From: Rivularia sp. PCC 7116
GTDB lineage: Bacteria; Cyanobacteriota; Cyanobacteriia; Cyanobacteriales; Nostocaceae
Length of the DNA: 64,000 nucleotides
Direction of reading: 5' to 3'
Assembly: GCF_000316665.1 (NCBI RefSeq)
Contig: NC_019678.1
Coordinates: forward strand, 3,224,001-3,288,000
The translations under genes and the position numbers were made by a program. How positions within the stretch are numbered: position 1 is the first letter of the stretch; every line of letters starts with the position of its first letter. The notes below the pieces were generated by a model that had not been told where the DNA came from, did no database searches, and saw nothing but the letters and a program-made list of their open reading frames with translations. Below are positions 10,069 to 20,018 of the stretch, in pieces.

Positions 10069-11202
10069 ATGAGAATTGCTTTATTTACCGAAACATTTCT
10101 GCCTAAAGTTGACGGAATTGTAACGCGCCTTCGTCATACCGTCGAACACTTACAGCGTAATAACAATCAAGTGTTAGTAGTTTGTCCGGATGGGGGAATC
10201 ACAGAATACAAAGGAGCTAAAATCTATGGGATTTCTGGCTTCCCTTTACCCATGTATCCGGAACTCACGTTAGCACTACCTCGTCCGGCTATTAGTGAAG
10301 TTCTAGAAAAATTTGATCCAGATATTATTCATGTAGTCAACCCAGCAGTTCTAGGTTTAGCTGGGATTGTTCATAGTAAAATACATAACATTCCCTTAGT
10401 AGCTTCCTATCATACTCACTTACCGCAATATCTGCAACATTACGGCTTGGGAATGCTAGAAGGATTGCTTTGGGAATTGCTTAAAGCTGCTCACAATCAA
10501 GCTGCTTTAAATCTATGTACTTCGACAGCAATGATGAAAGAATTAACTTCTCATGGTATAGAACGTGTAGATCTGTGGCAACGAGGAGTTGATACAGAAT
10601 TATTTCATCCAACCATGAGTAGTCCACAAATGCGCCAGCAGTTGTCGCAAAACAATCCAGAAGCTCCTTTACTACTTTATGTAGGGCGCTTATCTGCTGA
10701 AAAGGAAATCGAGCGAATTAAGCCGATTTTAGAAGGTATTCCCGAAGCCAGACTCGCATTAGTAGGGGATGGGCCTCATCGCGAAGCCTTAGAAAAACAT
10801 TTTTCTGGAACAAATACTTATTTTGTCGGCTATCTTACTGGGGCGGATTTAGCTTCAGCTTTTGCTAGTGCTGACGCTTTCGTTTTTCCTTCTCGTACTG
10901 AAACATTAGGATTAGTATTATTAGAAGCGATGGCTGCTGGATGCCCAGTTGTTGCGGCACGTTCTGGAGGTATTCCAGATATTGTTACAGATGGAGTCAA
11001 CGGATATCTTTTCGAGCCAAAATCTGATGATACAGGAGCAATAGCTGCAACACTTCGTCTTTTAAGAGAAAAACAACAGCGAGAAGCTATCCGCCAAAAT
11101 GCCCGTCAAGAGGCAGAACGTTGGGGATGGTCTGCTGCTACTCATCAGTTACAAACTTTTTATGAAGGAATTGTCTATTCTCAGATGCCGAAATCTGCAT
11201 AA
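10069..11202 (+). CDS. sqdX: Sulfolipid synthase, sulfoquinovosyl transferase (SqdX)
   Basis: A GT-B fold, GT4-family glycosyltransferase that moves sulfoquinovose from UDP-sulfoquinovose to diacylglycerol. 377 residues. The N-terminus RIALFTETFLPKVDGIVTRL is typical of SqdX and plant SQD2. The C-terminal nucleotide-sugar site contains YVGRLSAEKEIER and the E-x7-E motif in TETLGLVLLEAMAAG. No membrane helix is needed, as the family binds membranes peripherally. Its place directly after sqdB supports the substrate; alone, the fold would only indicate a GT4 transferase. A terminator follows 33 nt after the stop. Confidence 0.93.
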   Translation: MRIALFTETFLPKVDGIVTRLRHTVEHLQRNNNQVLVVCPDGGITEYKGAKIYGISGFPLPMYPELTLALPRPAISEVLEKFDPDIIHVVNPAVLGLAGIVHSKIHNIPLVASYHTHLPQYLQHYGLGMLEGLLWELLKAAHNQAALNLCTSTAMMKELTSHGIERVDLWQRGVDTELFHPTMSSPQMRQQLSQNNPEAPLLLYVGRLSAEKEIERIKPILEGIPEARLALVGDGPHREALEKHFSGTNTYFVGYLTGADLASAFASADAFVFPSRTETLGLVLLEAMAAGCPVVAARSGGIPDIVTDGVNGYLFEPKSDDTGAIAATLRLLREKQQREAIRQNARQEAERWGWSAATHQLQTFYEGIVYSQMPKSA

Positions 11203-11235
11203 TTTAGATTTTACTATCTAAATAAACCATATAAG

Positions 11236-11257
11236 GACGGGAACATAGCCCGTCTTT
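11236..11257 (+). terminator. Rho-independent terminator after sqdX
   Basis: Stem gacggg/cccgtc with a 7-nt loop is followed by tttatt. It ends the sqdB/sqdX direction of transcription. The following 380 bp up to the cyclase are AT-rich with no credible gene. Confidence 0.65.
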
Positions 11258-11645
11258 ATTAAGTTTAAATGACATTTAATGACAAAATATTTATGAACAT
11301 GTTTAGCTTCTCAATTATTGTTATTAAATAGTATTCTAAGTGTAATATATCTCCGTTAATGAAAAACAGAATTACTACATTAAAATAAATACCTTCAAAT
11401 CTTGTAAGGGTAATGATTACATAGTAATTCAGCACAAACTGTAAGTCACTCTATAAACCTTATTTAAGACACTTTATCTATGCATTGGTCTAAGCGTAGA
11501 TAAATAATGCTTATCTGAAAATATTATCAAATAAATTACATGATTTTTATATAGTTATAAATTGCAAAAATTAGATTATGATTCTGATGTAAGTATAAAA
11601 TTGTACTCAGAATTAAACCTCTATTATCTTGAATTTATAACTCCT

Positions 11646-14210
11646 ATGACACTCTTGAATCCTGGTAGCGTACTAGCTACGCTAACCGAACTGACTCAGG
11701 TGAATCGCACTCATGCTTTATTACGGCGTGTTAAAGACCTTTCTGTTAACGAATTTGTTTGCTTGCTGGATTTTATCACTGCCGAGTTCCAGCAGTTTAT
11801 CAGAGCTATAGAACTGATAAACAATGAAGCTTTGGAAACAATGTTAGAGAAAGTGCTCGAGGCGATTACCTTAAAAATAGGGCAAATTCTTCAAGCAGAA
11901 CACACTACCATTTTTTTAGTTGACCGCGATAAAGGTCAGCTATGGTCAAAAGTTCCGCAGAATAATATTAATAAAGCTTTAGAAATTCGTACCCCGATAA
12001 ATGTTGGGATTCCAGGTCATGTTGCTAGCACCGGACAATATCTAAATATTGCCGAAACTACTACTCATCCTCTATTCAGTCCGGAACTAGAAAAACAATT
12101 GGGCTATAAGATTGAGAATATTTTATGTATGCCGGTAGTAAGCAGCAAAAATCAAATTGTTGCTGTTGTACAACTTGCAAATAAAGCAGGGAAAATCCCT
12201 TTTGATAACGAAGATGAAAAATGTTTTCGGGAATTTGCAGCAAGTATTGGTATTATCCTTGAAAGCTGTCAGTCTTTTTATGTAGCAGCCCGCAATCAAA
12301 GAGGAGCAACGGCGCTTTTAAGAGCAACTCAAACACTTGGTCAAAGTTTAGACTTAGAAGCGACTTTACAAATAGTCATGGAACAAGCCCGAATTTTGAT
12401 GCAAGCAGACCGCAGCACGCTGTTTTTGTATCGAAAAGAAATGAACGAGCTGTGGACGAAAGTAGCTGCTGCTGATGGTGAAACCGTGATGGAGATTAGC
12501 ATTCCCAGCAATCGTGGAATTGTTGGTTACGTCGCGTCAACTGGCGAAGCCTTAAATATTCCTGACGCATACAAAGACCCTCGTTTCGACCCAACCACGG
12601 ATAGGAAAACGGGCTACTATACCCGCAATATTTTATGCTTACCAGTTTTTAATTCAGCAAATGAGCTAATCGGCGTAACGCAACTAATAAATAAACAGAA
12701 AGGAAGTTTTAGTGCTTCGGATGAAGAATTTATGCGAGCTTTTAATATACAAGCAGGAATTGCTTTAGAAAATGCTCGTTTATTTGAAAGTGTATTGTTA
12801 GAAAAACAATATCAAAAAGACATTTTGCAAAGTCTATCAGATGCTGTAATATCTACTGACATGGAAGGTAGAATAGTTACTATTAATGATGCAGCATTAG
12901 AACTATTAGGTTGTCCCCTAACAGGAGATGCAAGTACAAGAGATAACAAAATTCTTTGGGAAAAAAATTTAATTGGTCGCCTGCTATGGGAAATCGTTCC
13001 CATCGAAAATTTACAATTTCGCTTAGAAGATAGTTTAAATAATGGGGCAAGACATTACGTACCAGAACAAAGTTTGATGGTGGGACTGTATTATTTGCCT
13101 GGTGAGTCAGAAGAGTTAGAAGAATATATATTAGCATTGCCAAATTCTTCTAATCCAGAAGTTTTTATTCCTTGGAACCTACCGCTTACTCCTCAATCTC
13201 AGTTCGTGCATTCAACGAGCGTCGAACCAATAGAAAGAAGTATTAACCTTACAGTTAATTCCTTAACTAATCCAGAGGGTGGGGTACGTGGTGGATTGGT
13301 TGTTCTAGAAGATATCAGCCAGGAAAAACGTTTAAAAACTACGATGTACCGCTATTTAAATCCCCATGTAGCCGAGCAAGTTATGGCTTTAGGAGAAGAT
13401 GGGTTAATGGTGGGAGAACGCAAAGAAGTTACTATCCTATTTTCTGATATCAGAGGCTATACAACTCTTACAGAAAACCTTGGAGCTGCTGAAGTTGTAT
13501 CGCTGCTAAATCAATATTTTGAAACTATGGTGGAAGCTGTCTTTAACTATGAAGGAACTTTAGACAAGTTTATTGGCGATGCTTTAATGGCAGTATTTGG
13601 TGCGCCTCTGCCTTTAACAGAAAATCATGCTTGGCGAGCGGTACAAGCTGCCTTAGATATGCGACATCGGCTCAAGGAATTCAACGAAAGACGCATAGTT
13701 CAAGAACAACCGCAAATCAAAATTGGTATCGGAATTAGTTCCGGAGAAGTAGTTTCAGGAAATATTGGTTCTCGCAAGCGAATGGACTACACCGTCATTG
13801 GCGATGGAGTAAACTTAAGTTCGCGCTTAGAGGGAACCACCAAGGAATATGGTTGCGATATTATTTTAAGCGAATTTACTTATCAACTATGTAGCGACCG
13901 AGTAATAGTGCGCGAACTGGACAAGATAAGAGTCAAAGGTAAACATCAAGCCGTAAAAATTTATGAATTGATCGGCGATCGCAGCACTTGTTTGGACTCA
14001 AATACTCAAGAGTTCTTATCTTATTATCATGCCGGACGTGCGGCTTACTCTTCTCAAAATTTTCCACAAGCATTAATTTGTTTTGAAGCAGCAAAAAGAA
14101 TTCGACCAACAGACAGTGCTGCTAATATTCACATCAAACGCTGTAACAAATATTTAGCTGAGCCTCCCGAGAAATCTTGGAGTGGAGTTTGGACGATGGT
14201 TGACAAGTAA
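11646..14210 (+). CDS. GAF-GAF-PAS class III adenylate cyclase (CyaB-like)
   Basis: Makes cAMP from ATP. ATG 11646 (MTLLNPGSVL) gives 854 residues, close to the Anabaena CyaB1/CyaB2 proteins. An in-frame TTG at 11562 would add 28 residues. Domain order: N-terminal helical region (1-60), GAF-A (~60-215), GAF-B (~235-385), PAS (~390-560) and the catalytic domain (~595-775), with a C-terminal helical tail. Both GAFs keep the Asn-Lys-Phe-Asp-Glu pattern of cyclic-nucleotide-binding GAFs. The catalytic domain has metal aspartates (FSDIRGYTTL, FIGDALMAVFG), a substrate lysine (LDKF) and the transition-state Asn/Arg (VNLSSRLEG). Feedback control by cAMP binding is expected from the family. Confidence 0.93.
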   Translation: MTLLNPGSVLATLTELTQVNRTHALLRRVKDLSVNEFVCLLDFITAEFQQFIRAIELINNEALETMLEKVLEAITLKIGQILQAEHTTIFLVDRDKGQLWSKVPQNNINKALEIRTPINVGIPGHVASTGQYLNIAETTTHPLFSPELEKQLGYKIENILCMPVVSSKNQIVAVVQLANKAGKIPFDNEDEKCFREFAASIGIILESCQSFYVAARNQRGATALLRATQTLGQSLDLEATLQIVMEQARILMQADRSTLFLYRKEMNELWTKVAAADGETVMEISIPSNRGIVGYVASTGEALNIPDAYKDPRFDPTTDRKTGYYTRNILCLPVFNSANELIGVTQLINKQKGSFSASDEEFMRAFNIQAGIALENARLFESVLLEKQYQKDILQSLSDAVISTDMEGRIVTINDAALELLGCPLTGDASTRDNKILWEKNLIGRLLWEIVPIENLQFRLEDSLNNGARHYVPEQSLMVGLYYLPGESEELEEYILALPNSSNPEVFIPWNLPLTPQSQFVHSTSVEPIERSINLTVNSLTNPEGGVRGGLVVLEDISQEKRLKTTMYRYLNPHVAEQVMALGEDGLMVGERKEVTILFSDIRGYTTLTENLGAAEVVSLLNQYFETMVEAVFNYEGTLDKFIGDALMAVFGAPLPLTENHAWRAVQAALDMRHRLKEFNERRIVQEQPQIKIGIGISSGEVVSGNIGSRKRMDYTVIGDGVNLSSRLEGTTKEYGCDIILSEFTYQLCSDRVIVRELDKIRVKGKHQAVKIYELIGDRSTCLDSNTQEFLSYYHAGRAAYSSQNFPQALICFEAAKRIRPTDSAANIHIKRCNKYLAEPPEKSWSGVWTMVDK

Positions 14211-14874
14211 TCAGCTAATGTGGTTTTTCTAATTCTAGAGTTTAGTTTTAGGTGTTCCGTGTATCTTAATTTCAAAAGGACTTTACATATTACCAAATGG
14301 TAATTCAAGGACAGAGTTTAAGTCTATTTTCGCTTTGTTTTTTGCTATTTTTGAAACTATTTTCCTCAGATTTTAATCCTTCAATCAATGATAAATTAGA
14401 TACAAGCATCAATATATAATTACATAATTGAAAAATTGTATCAGTCAATATTTCTGTATGGACTACAGAATTTATTACGAGCAACATACTTTCATGATTG
14501 CGATGTCAAGAAGCATTTATCGAAGGTATAAATTGTGCTAAATATTTGACTTCATGTAGCAAGTGCCTAAGTGGTAAATTGATACGCAGCTAATATATAA
14601 GGCAAAATTTCATTTTGATGTGCAGAGTTTGGCTTTGTTAACCAAAGTTGCCCATCATGATTGCTAATGCGGATATTCTGTCCGCGTCTTGTATATAAAT
14701 AAAATATTCAGCAGCAGCTTAGAGATACAAAATGGGCATTAAAAACAAAAAGTAAAGAAGTTCTATCTAGCTAATATTACTAATGGCTGTTAATTCTATT
14801 AATTAACGACTAAAGATAGAATGGTTAAGCCATAACACGGTATCAGTTCTCTCTCACACTATACAATCGCTACC
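14211..14874. other. Gene-free stretch between cyclase gene and purC
   Basis: 664 bp, AT-rich. The only frame over 50 codons (14305-14487, minus) has low-complexity composition and no start signal and is judged spurious. A small hairpin (gcgga/tccgc, near 14679-14695) and an imperfect AT-rich inverted repeat about 14789-14807 are visible. It must hold the purC promoter, which could not be assigned. Confidence 0.5.
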
Positions 14875-15612
14875 ATGTCTGTTAACTCTAAGTTATACGA
14901 AGGTAAAGCCAAAATTCTTTATCAGACAGATGTACCAGAAATATTACTTGCTGATTTTAAGGATGACGCTACTGCTTTTAATGCTCAAAAGCGAGGCACT
15001 ATAAGTAACAAAGGGACAATCAACTGTAGCATTTCTAGCAAATTATTTCAAAAATTAGAACAAAACGGTATTAATACTCATTATCTAGATAACCCAACTT
15101 CAAACCAAATGCGGGTTAAAGCGGTGAGAATCATTCCTTTGGAAGTCGTTGTGCGGAATATAGCAGCCGGAAGCCTTTGCAAGCAAACAGGTTTAGAATT
15201 GGGAACCTTGCTCAAGAAGCCGTTAGTAGAGTTTTATTACAAAAACGATGAATTAGGAGATCCATTGTTAACTAAAGAACGTCTACTGTTGTTAGAACTA
15301 GCTAGTGAGGAACAAGTTGAAGAAATTATTCATCTAACATTGCGAATCAATGAATTTCTCAAAGATTTTTTTGGCAAATGCGACATTACCTTAGTGGACT
15401 TTAAGCTAGAGTTTGGTGTGGATTCACAACAAAGATTACTTTTAGCAGATGAAATTAGTCCAGATACTTGCCGCTTGTGGGATAACTCTACCAATGACTC
15501 CAAAGATCGAGTTTTAGACAAAGATCGCTTTCGGAAAGATTTGGGAAATGTGGAAAATGCCTACCAAGAAGTTTTAGAAAGAGTGTTAAAAACAGTAGAA
15601 GCAAATATCTAG
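14875..15612 (+). CDS. purC: Phosphoribosylaminoimidazole-succinocarboxamide synthase
   Basis: Joins aspartate to CAIR with ATP to give SAICAR in purine synthesis. 245 residues, the usual bacterial length. Signatures: KLYEGKAKILYQT at the N-terminus, LPLEVVVRNIAAGS-type block (IIPLEVVVRNIAAGSLCK), and the C-terminal LLLADEISPDTCRLWD containing the aspartate/CAIR site. It stands directly before the omp85-lpx cluster, a gene order seen in other cyanobacteria and probably without functional meaning for purines. Confidence 0.97.
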   Translation: MSVNSKLYEGKAKILYQTDVPEILLADFKDDATAFNAQKRGTISNKGTINCSISSKLFQKLEQNGINTHYLDNPTSNQMRVKAVRIIPLEVVVRNIAAGSLCKQTGLELGTLLKKPLVEFYYKNDELGDPLLTKERLLLLELASEEQVEEIIHLTLRINEFLKDFFGKCDITLVDFKLEFGVDSQQRLLLADEISPDTCRLWDNSTNDSKDRVLDKDRFRKDLGNVENAYQEVLERVLKTVEANI

Positions 15613-15733
15613 TTAACTAGATTTTGTTTGATGTCATGAGTTATGACTGTGCTTGACAAATAACTGTTGACTGATGACAAATGATTATCATATTGAACGA
15701 TGGTGTGTGGAAGTGAATAGGAATCTTAATATT

Positions 15734-18028
15734 ATGCGCTTATCTCCCTTTTTAGCGGCGGTAATGGCTTTTGCTACGGCACTAGGAGTTTCTCCAAGTG
15801 CAAATGCACAGAATGCCAATACCTCTAAAGAGTCACAAAAAATTTTCCAAGCAGCAAGCGATAATCCTCAAAAAACTGTCCGAGTATCGCAGCAAATTTC
15901 AGATGCAGAAAAATTGCAAGTTGTTATACCAACAACTAAATCGACAACCGCACAAAATACTCCACAAATTCCCCCACCAAATAATTTACCCGAGGGTACA
16001 CAACAACCAGCACCGCAACCCGCTCCTGCGGATGCTCCCCCTACTCAGCCTCAGATTCCTCCAACCCTGGAAAATAATCAAGCTCCGGTACAGCAAACAA
16101 ATCCTTCACAACTTCAGCAGCAACAGCAGCAGCAATTTCAGACTCCAGGAACGAGGCAACAACAGCAACAGCCCGCAGCAGATGAAACACGTGTATTAGT
16201 ATCAGAAGTCTTAGTAAGATCGGAAAGCGGACAGTTAACACCACAATTGCAAGAACAAGTTTATAGAGTGATTCGCACTCAACCCGGACGAACTACAACC
16301 CGTTCGCAATTACAAGAAGATATTAATGCTATTTTTGGAACTGGATTTTTCTCAAATGTTCAAGTTGCACCTGAAGATACACCATTGGGTGTGAGGGTAA
16401 GCTTTGTAGTTCAAGCAAACCCCGTTTTGCAAAAAGTACAAATAAATGCAAATCCAGGCACTAAGGTTCCCTCCGTACTACCTGAAAAAGCTGTAGATGA
16501 ACTATTTAGCAAACAGTACGGTCAAATTCTTAACTTGCGCGAACTACAAGAAGGTATCAAAGAGCTAGTTAAAAAATATCAAGACCAAGGTTACGTATTA
16601 GCTAACGTAATTGGCGCGCCTCAAGTATCACCTGATGGAGTAGTCACTCTACAACTCGCCGAAGGTGTGGTAGAAGATATCCGAGTTCAGTTCCGTAATA
16701 AAGATGGTGAAGCAACTAACGAAGACGGACAACCTGTAAAAGGAAGAACTCAGCCATATATTGTCAAGAGAGAAATACAGCTTGAGCCAGGAGGCGTATT
16801 TAACCGCAATACCGTACAAAGAGATTTACAAAGAGTATTCGGACTGGGATTGTTTGAAGATGTCAATGTTTCACTTGACCCTGGTGACGATCCTAGTCAA
16901 GTCGATGTAATCGTCAATGTAGTAGAACGTAATAGCGGTTCTATCGCCGCAGGTGCCGGTATCAGTTCTGCGAGCGGACTATTCGGTACTATTAGCTACC
17001 AAGAACAAAACCTTAACGGTAGAAATCAAGACTTAGGAGCCGAGCTACAGTTAGGTGTAAGAGAATTCTTATTTGACCTCCGGTTCACAGATCCTTGGAT
17101 AGCTGGCGACCCCTATCGTACTTCCTATACAGTTAATGCATTCCGTCGTCGTTCAATTTCGTTAATTTTTGATGGCGACGATGAAGAAATTGAAACTGCT
17201 GACACAGGTAATGACGATGACGATCGCGATCGCCCTCGGGTTGTTCGTACTGGTGGTGGCGTAAACTTTAACCGTCCGTTAAATAAAAATCCTTACAAAA
17301 AGTCGGAATGGGTAGCTTCTGCTGGTTTGCAGTATCAAAGAGTTACAATCACCAACGGTGATGGTGATACCAGCGAAGAAGGCGCAATTTTTGTTGATGG
17401 TGTAGAAGAGCCAAATTCACGAGTTGATCTGAGCGCTTCGGGAGATGGTGAAGATGATTTGTTCCTAGTCAAACTAGGAGCATCCCGAGATAAGCGAAAC
17501 AACCCCTTACAGCCGACGAAAGGTTCCTTCCTGCGTTTAGGTATAGACCAGTCGGTACCTATCGGACAAGGTACTATTGCGATGACAAAACTAAGAGGTA
17601 GTTACAGCCAATACATACCTGTAGACTTGACCAATTTTAGTAAAGGAGCCGAAACCCTAGCTTTTAACGTTCAAGCAGGAACAGTTTTGGGTGACTTACC
17701 ACCTTATGAAGCGTTTTCATTAGGTGGTAGTAACTCCGTGCGGGGTTATGACGAAGGTGCATTAAGTAGCGGACGTAGTTATGTAGAAGCATCTGTTGAA
17801 TATCGCTTCCCACTATTTTCAGTACTTAGCGGCGCATTATTTGTTGATGTTGGTAGTGACTTGGGAACCACAACCGAACCAGCAGAAGTACTAGATAAAA
17901 ATGGTACAGGTGTTGGTTACGGGCTTGGGGTAAGAGTACAGTCTCCACTTGGTCCAATTCGGATTGATTACGGTCTTAACGATGATGGAGACAGCCGAAT
18001 TAATTTTGGTATTGGGGAAAGATTTTAA
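15734..18028 (+). CDS. Omp85/BamA-family outer membrane assembly protein
   Basis: Inserts beta-barrel proteins into the outer membrane; related to plastid Toc75. ATG 15734 opens a clear signal peptide (MRLSPFLAAVMAFATALG...ANA, cleaved about residue 25); the upstream in-frame ATG 15674 would add 20 polar residues in front and is less likely. A Pro/Gln-rich linker (about residues 70-165, with runs of Gln) is followed by POTRA-type repeats. The last ~400 residues form the 16-strand barrel, including the loop-6 VRGY motif (GGSNSVRGYDEG). The protein ends in Phe, as barrel proteins do. It is followed by four lipid A genes, which fits shared outer membrane biogenesis. Confidence 0.95.
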   Translation: MRLSPFLAAVMAFATALGVSPSANAQNANTSKESQKIFQAASDNPQKTVRVSQQISDAEKLQVVIPTTKSTTAQNTPQIPPPNNLPEGTQQPAPQPAPADAPPTQPQIPPTLENNQAPVQQTNPSQLQQQQQQQFQTPGTRQQQQQPAADETRVLVSEVLVRSESGQLTPQLQEQVYRVIRTQPGRTTTRSQLQEDINAIFGTGFFSNVQVAPEDTPLGVRVSFVVQANPVLQKVQINANPGTKVPSVLPEKAVDELFSKQYGQILNLRELQEGIKELVKKYQDQGYVLANVIGAPQVSPDGVVTLQLAEGVVEDIRVQFRNKDGEATNEDGQPVKGRTQPYIVKREIQLEPGGVFNRNTVQRDLQRVFGLGLFEDVNVSLDPGDDPSQVDVIVNVVERNSGSIAAGAGISSASGLFGTISYQEQNLNGRNQDLGAELQLGVREFLFDLRFTDPWIAGDPYRTSYTVNAFRRRSISLIFDGDDEEIETADTGNDDDDRDRPRVVRTGGGVNFNRPLNKNPYKKSEWVASAGLQYQRVTITNGDGDTSEEGAIFVDGVEEPNSRVDLSASGDGEDDLFLVKLGASRDKRNNPLQPTKGSFLRLGIDQSVPIGQGTIAMTKLRGSYSQYIPVDLTNFSKGAETLAFNVQAGTVLGDLPPYEAFSLGGSNSVRGYDEGALSSGRSYVEASVEYRFPLFSVLSGALFVDVGSDLGTTTEPAEVLDKNGTGVGYGLGVRVQSPLGPIRIDYGLNDDGDSRINFGIGERF

Positions 18029-18030
18029 GT

Positions 18031-18130
18031 TAAGAGCTAATAGCTAATGGGTAATGGGCAATGGGTAATCGACAGGTATGAATGAACATAAAAATAAATT
18101 CATAAACCCATTGCCCAAAGCCCAAAACCC
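18031..18130. repeat. Heptamer-type spacer repeats (STRR-like) after omp85
   Basis: Tandem variants of taatggg/caatggg (18045-18069) are mirrored by cccattg/cccaaag units at 18107-18130. Such 7-base repeats are typical of Nostocales spacers. The two blocks are inverted relative to each other and can pair into a large hairpin that may end the omp85 transcript. Confidence 0.6.
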
Positions 18131-18306
18131 GATTCTTCTAACTAACTGTTTCCCGTTTAACTTGCTAATTTTTACCTTTACTTAAATACTATTACTTACA
18201 GCATTGCTTCTGAAAATCTTAGCTGTGGTTCTTCAGAAGAATACTTTGAGATAAATAATTAATACGCAATATTTCAATATTCCCGAACCATATAAAAGGG
18301 TGTCTT

Positions 18307-19176
18307 ATGCAACAGCGTACAATAGCCTCCTCAGTAAACCAAACAGGAATTGGATTGCATAGTGGGGTAATTACTAATGTCTGTATAGTGCCAGCAAAGC
18401 CAGGAAGCGGGCGCTATTTTGTGCGAGTTGATTTACCAGAAGCACCGACTATTCCAGCTAGTATCTCAGCAGTTAGCCAGACGGTTCTCTCGACTCAATT
18501 AAGGCATGGTGAAGCTAGCGTTCGTACTGTAGAGCATTTATTGGCTTCTTTGGCTGGTATGGGCATAGATAACGCCCGCATTGAAATTGACGGCCCGGAA
18601 GTTCCACTTTTAGATGGCTCGGCACGAATATGGGCAGAAAGCATAGCTAAAGTCGGTACATTAAAGCAAAGCTTAACCGTGCCTGAAAACGCTTTATATT
18701 TATTGGAAGAACCAATTTGGGTACGTGAAGGAGATGCTTTTGTTAGTGCTATACCAGCACCACAAACTCGTTTTAGCTACGGGATTGATTTTGAATTACC
18801 TGCGATTGGTAATCAATGGCACAGTTGGGTACCTGTGATGGAATCGCAAAATTCTTATGAAAGCTTCGTTGCAGAGATTGCCCCTGCCCGTACTTTTGGT
18901 TTAATGCATCAAATAGAACATCTCAAAACATCTGGATTAATCAAAGGTGGAAGCTTAGAAAATGCCCTTGTATGTGGTCCAGATGGCTGGATTAATCCGC
19001 CACTACGATTTCCAAATGAACCTGTACGTCATAAAATCTTGGATTTAGTAGGAGATTTAAGTTTATTGGGAATTTTCCCCTGCGCTCACTTCTTAGCTTA
19101 CAAAGCCAGCCACAATTTACATATTCAACTGGCAAAGAGAATTTTAGAATTGAGAGGCTCAGATTTTCGGATTTAA
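18307..19176 (+). CDS. lpxC: UDP-3-O-acyl-N-acetylglucosamine deacetylase
   Basis: The zinc enzyme that commits UDP-acyl-GlcNAc to lipid A synthesis. 289 residues, near the 300 typical for the family. The zinc and catalytic residues are visible: Glu/His in [10 protein letters not shown] (about 76-77) and His/Asp in [15 protein letters not shown] (about 243 and 247). A conserved His in the C-terminal KASHNLHI is the probable general acid. [12 protein letters not shown] is the family substrate loop. It is followed by fabZ 94 nt downstream and is part of lpxC-fabZ-lpxA-lpxB. Confidence 0.96.
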   Translation: MQQRTIASSVNQTGIGLHSGVITNVCIVPAKPGSGRYFVRVDLPEAPTIPASISAVSQTVLSTQLRHGEASVRTVEHLLASLAGMGIDNARIEIDGPEVPLLDGSARIWAESIAKVGTLKQSLTVPENALYLLEEPIWVREGDAFVSAIPAPQTRFSYGIDFELPAIGNQWHSWVPVMESQNSYESFVAEIAPARTFGLMHQIEHLKTSGLIKGGSLENALVCGPDGWINPPLRFPNEPVRHKILDLVGDLSLLGIFPCAHFLAYKASHNLHIQLAKRILELRGSDFRI

Positions 19177-19270
19177 AAATCAATCTAAAATCGCTGCATC
19201 GTTGAGGAAATTCTACAAGACAGTCGCTTACTTTCAATACCTACCGGAAAACTTAATCTAATAAAGCCAA

Positions 19271-19801
19271 ATGTCAACAGTTACCGAAGTTAACAATAAA
19301 GGCGCAAACGCGCCAGCATCTACTGAAGATAAGTTGGGTGACTCTAACACAAGTACATCGGAGAACAAAACAATTTTTACAGTAGAAGAAATCCAGAAAC
19401 TGCTACCGCATCGTTATCCTTTTGCATTAGTTGATAGAATTACTGACTATGTCCCCGGAAAACAAGCTGTTGGTATCAAAAATGTTACTTTTAACGAACC
19501 TCATTTTCAAGGGCATTTTCCCGGACAGCCTATTATGCCAGGCGTACTAATTGTTGAGGCGATGGCACAAGTCGGTGGTGTCGTAATGACTCAATTGCCC
19601 GAGTATGAAGGCGGACTTTTTGTATTTGCTGGAATTGACAAAGTGCGTTTTCATCGCCAGGTAGTTCCGGGAGACCAACTGGTAATGACCTTGGAACTGT
19701 TGTGGGTCAAGCGCCGTCGTTTTGGTAAGATGCAAGGTCGCGCCGAAGTAGACGGTCAGCTTGCAGCAAAAGGCGAACTAATGTTTTCTCTTATTAATTG
19801 A
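19271..19801 (+). CDS. fabZ: 3-hydroxyacyl-ACP dehydratase FabZ
   Basis: Dehydrates 3-hydroxyacyl-ACP in fatty acid elongation, using the same substrate pool as LpxA. 176 residues: the ~140-residue hot-dog core starts at [20 protein letters not shown]. The first ~34 residues are a hydrophilic Ser/Thr/Asn-rich extension. Catalytic His is in [14 protein letters not shown] and the Glu in VEAMAQVGG. It sits between lpxC and lpxA, the usual position. A 9-bp hairpin follows the stop. Confidence 0.96.
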   Translation: MSTVTEVNNKGANAPASTEDKLGDSNTSTSENKTIFTVEEIQKLLPHRYPFALVDRITDYVPGKQAVGIKNVTFNEPHFQGHFPGQPIMPGVLIVEAMAQVGGVVMTQLPEYEGGLFVFAGIDKVRFHRQVVPGDQLVMTLELLWVKRRRFGKMQGRAEVDGQLAAKGELMFSLIN

Positions 19802-19819
19802 GAAATAACTTAGGTAAGT

Positions 19820-19844
19820 AAAGGCACATAGTTATTGTGCCTTT
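19820..19844 (+). terminator. Hairpin after fabZ (possible weak terminator)
   Basis: aaaggcaca and tgtgccttt form a perfect 9-bp stem with a 7-nt loop, 18 nt after the fabZ stop. The T-run is short (ttt then gcta), so termination may be partial, or the hairpin may mark an mRNA end within the cluster. Confidence 0.5.
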
Positions 19845-20018
19845 GCTAAATTATGAGTTATTAGAATATAAGTAAAAAAAAAGCCACTATAGTCACTATA
19901 GTATAGTAAAAATTCTGACATTTCGCTGCCTCACAATAATCGTTGCGAATCATCGATGCTTTCGGCTATCCAATACCTAAATTACTCGTGCCGTGCAAAC
20001 TGTTCTGGAGATGCACCC

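Noticed and set aside
14305-14487. 60-codon minus-strand frame between the cyclase gene and purC
   Set aside because: Low-complexity AT-rich composition, no ribosome site, no recognisable pattern and no operon context.
14566-14620. tRNA-like start (gtggtaaattgatacgcagc)
   Set aside because: No T-arm (ggttcraatcc) and no acceptor pairing within tRNA distance.
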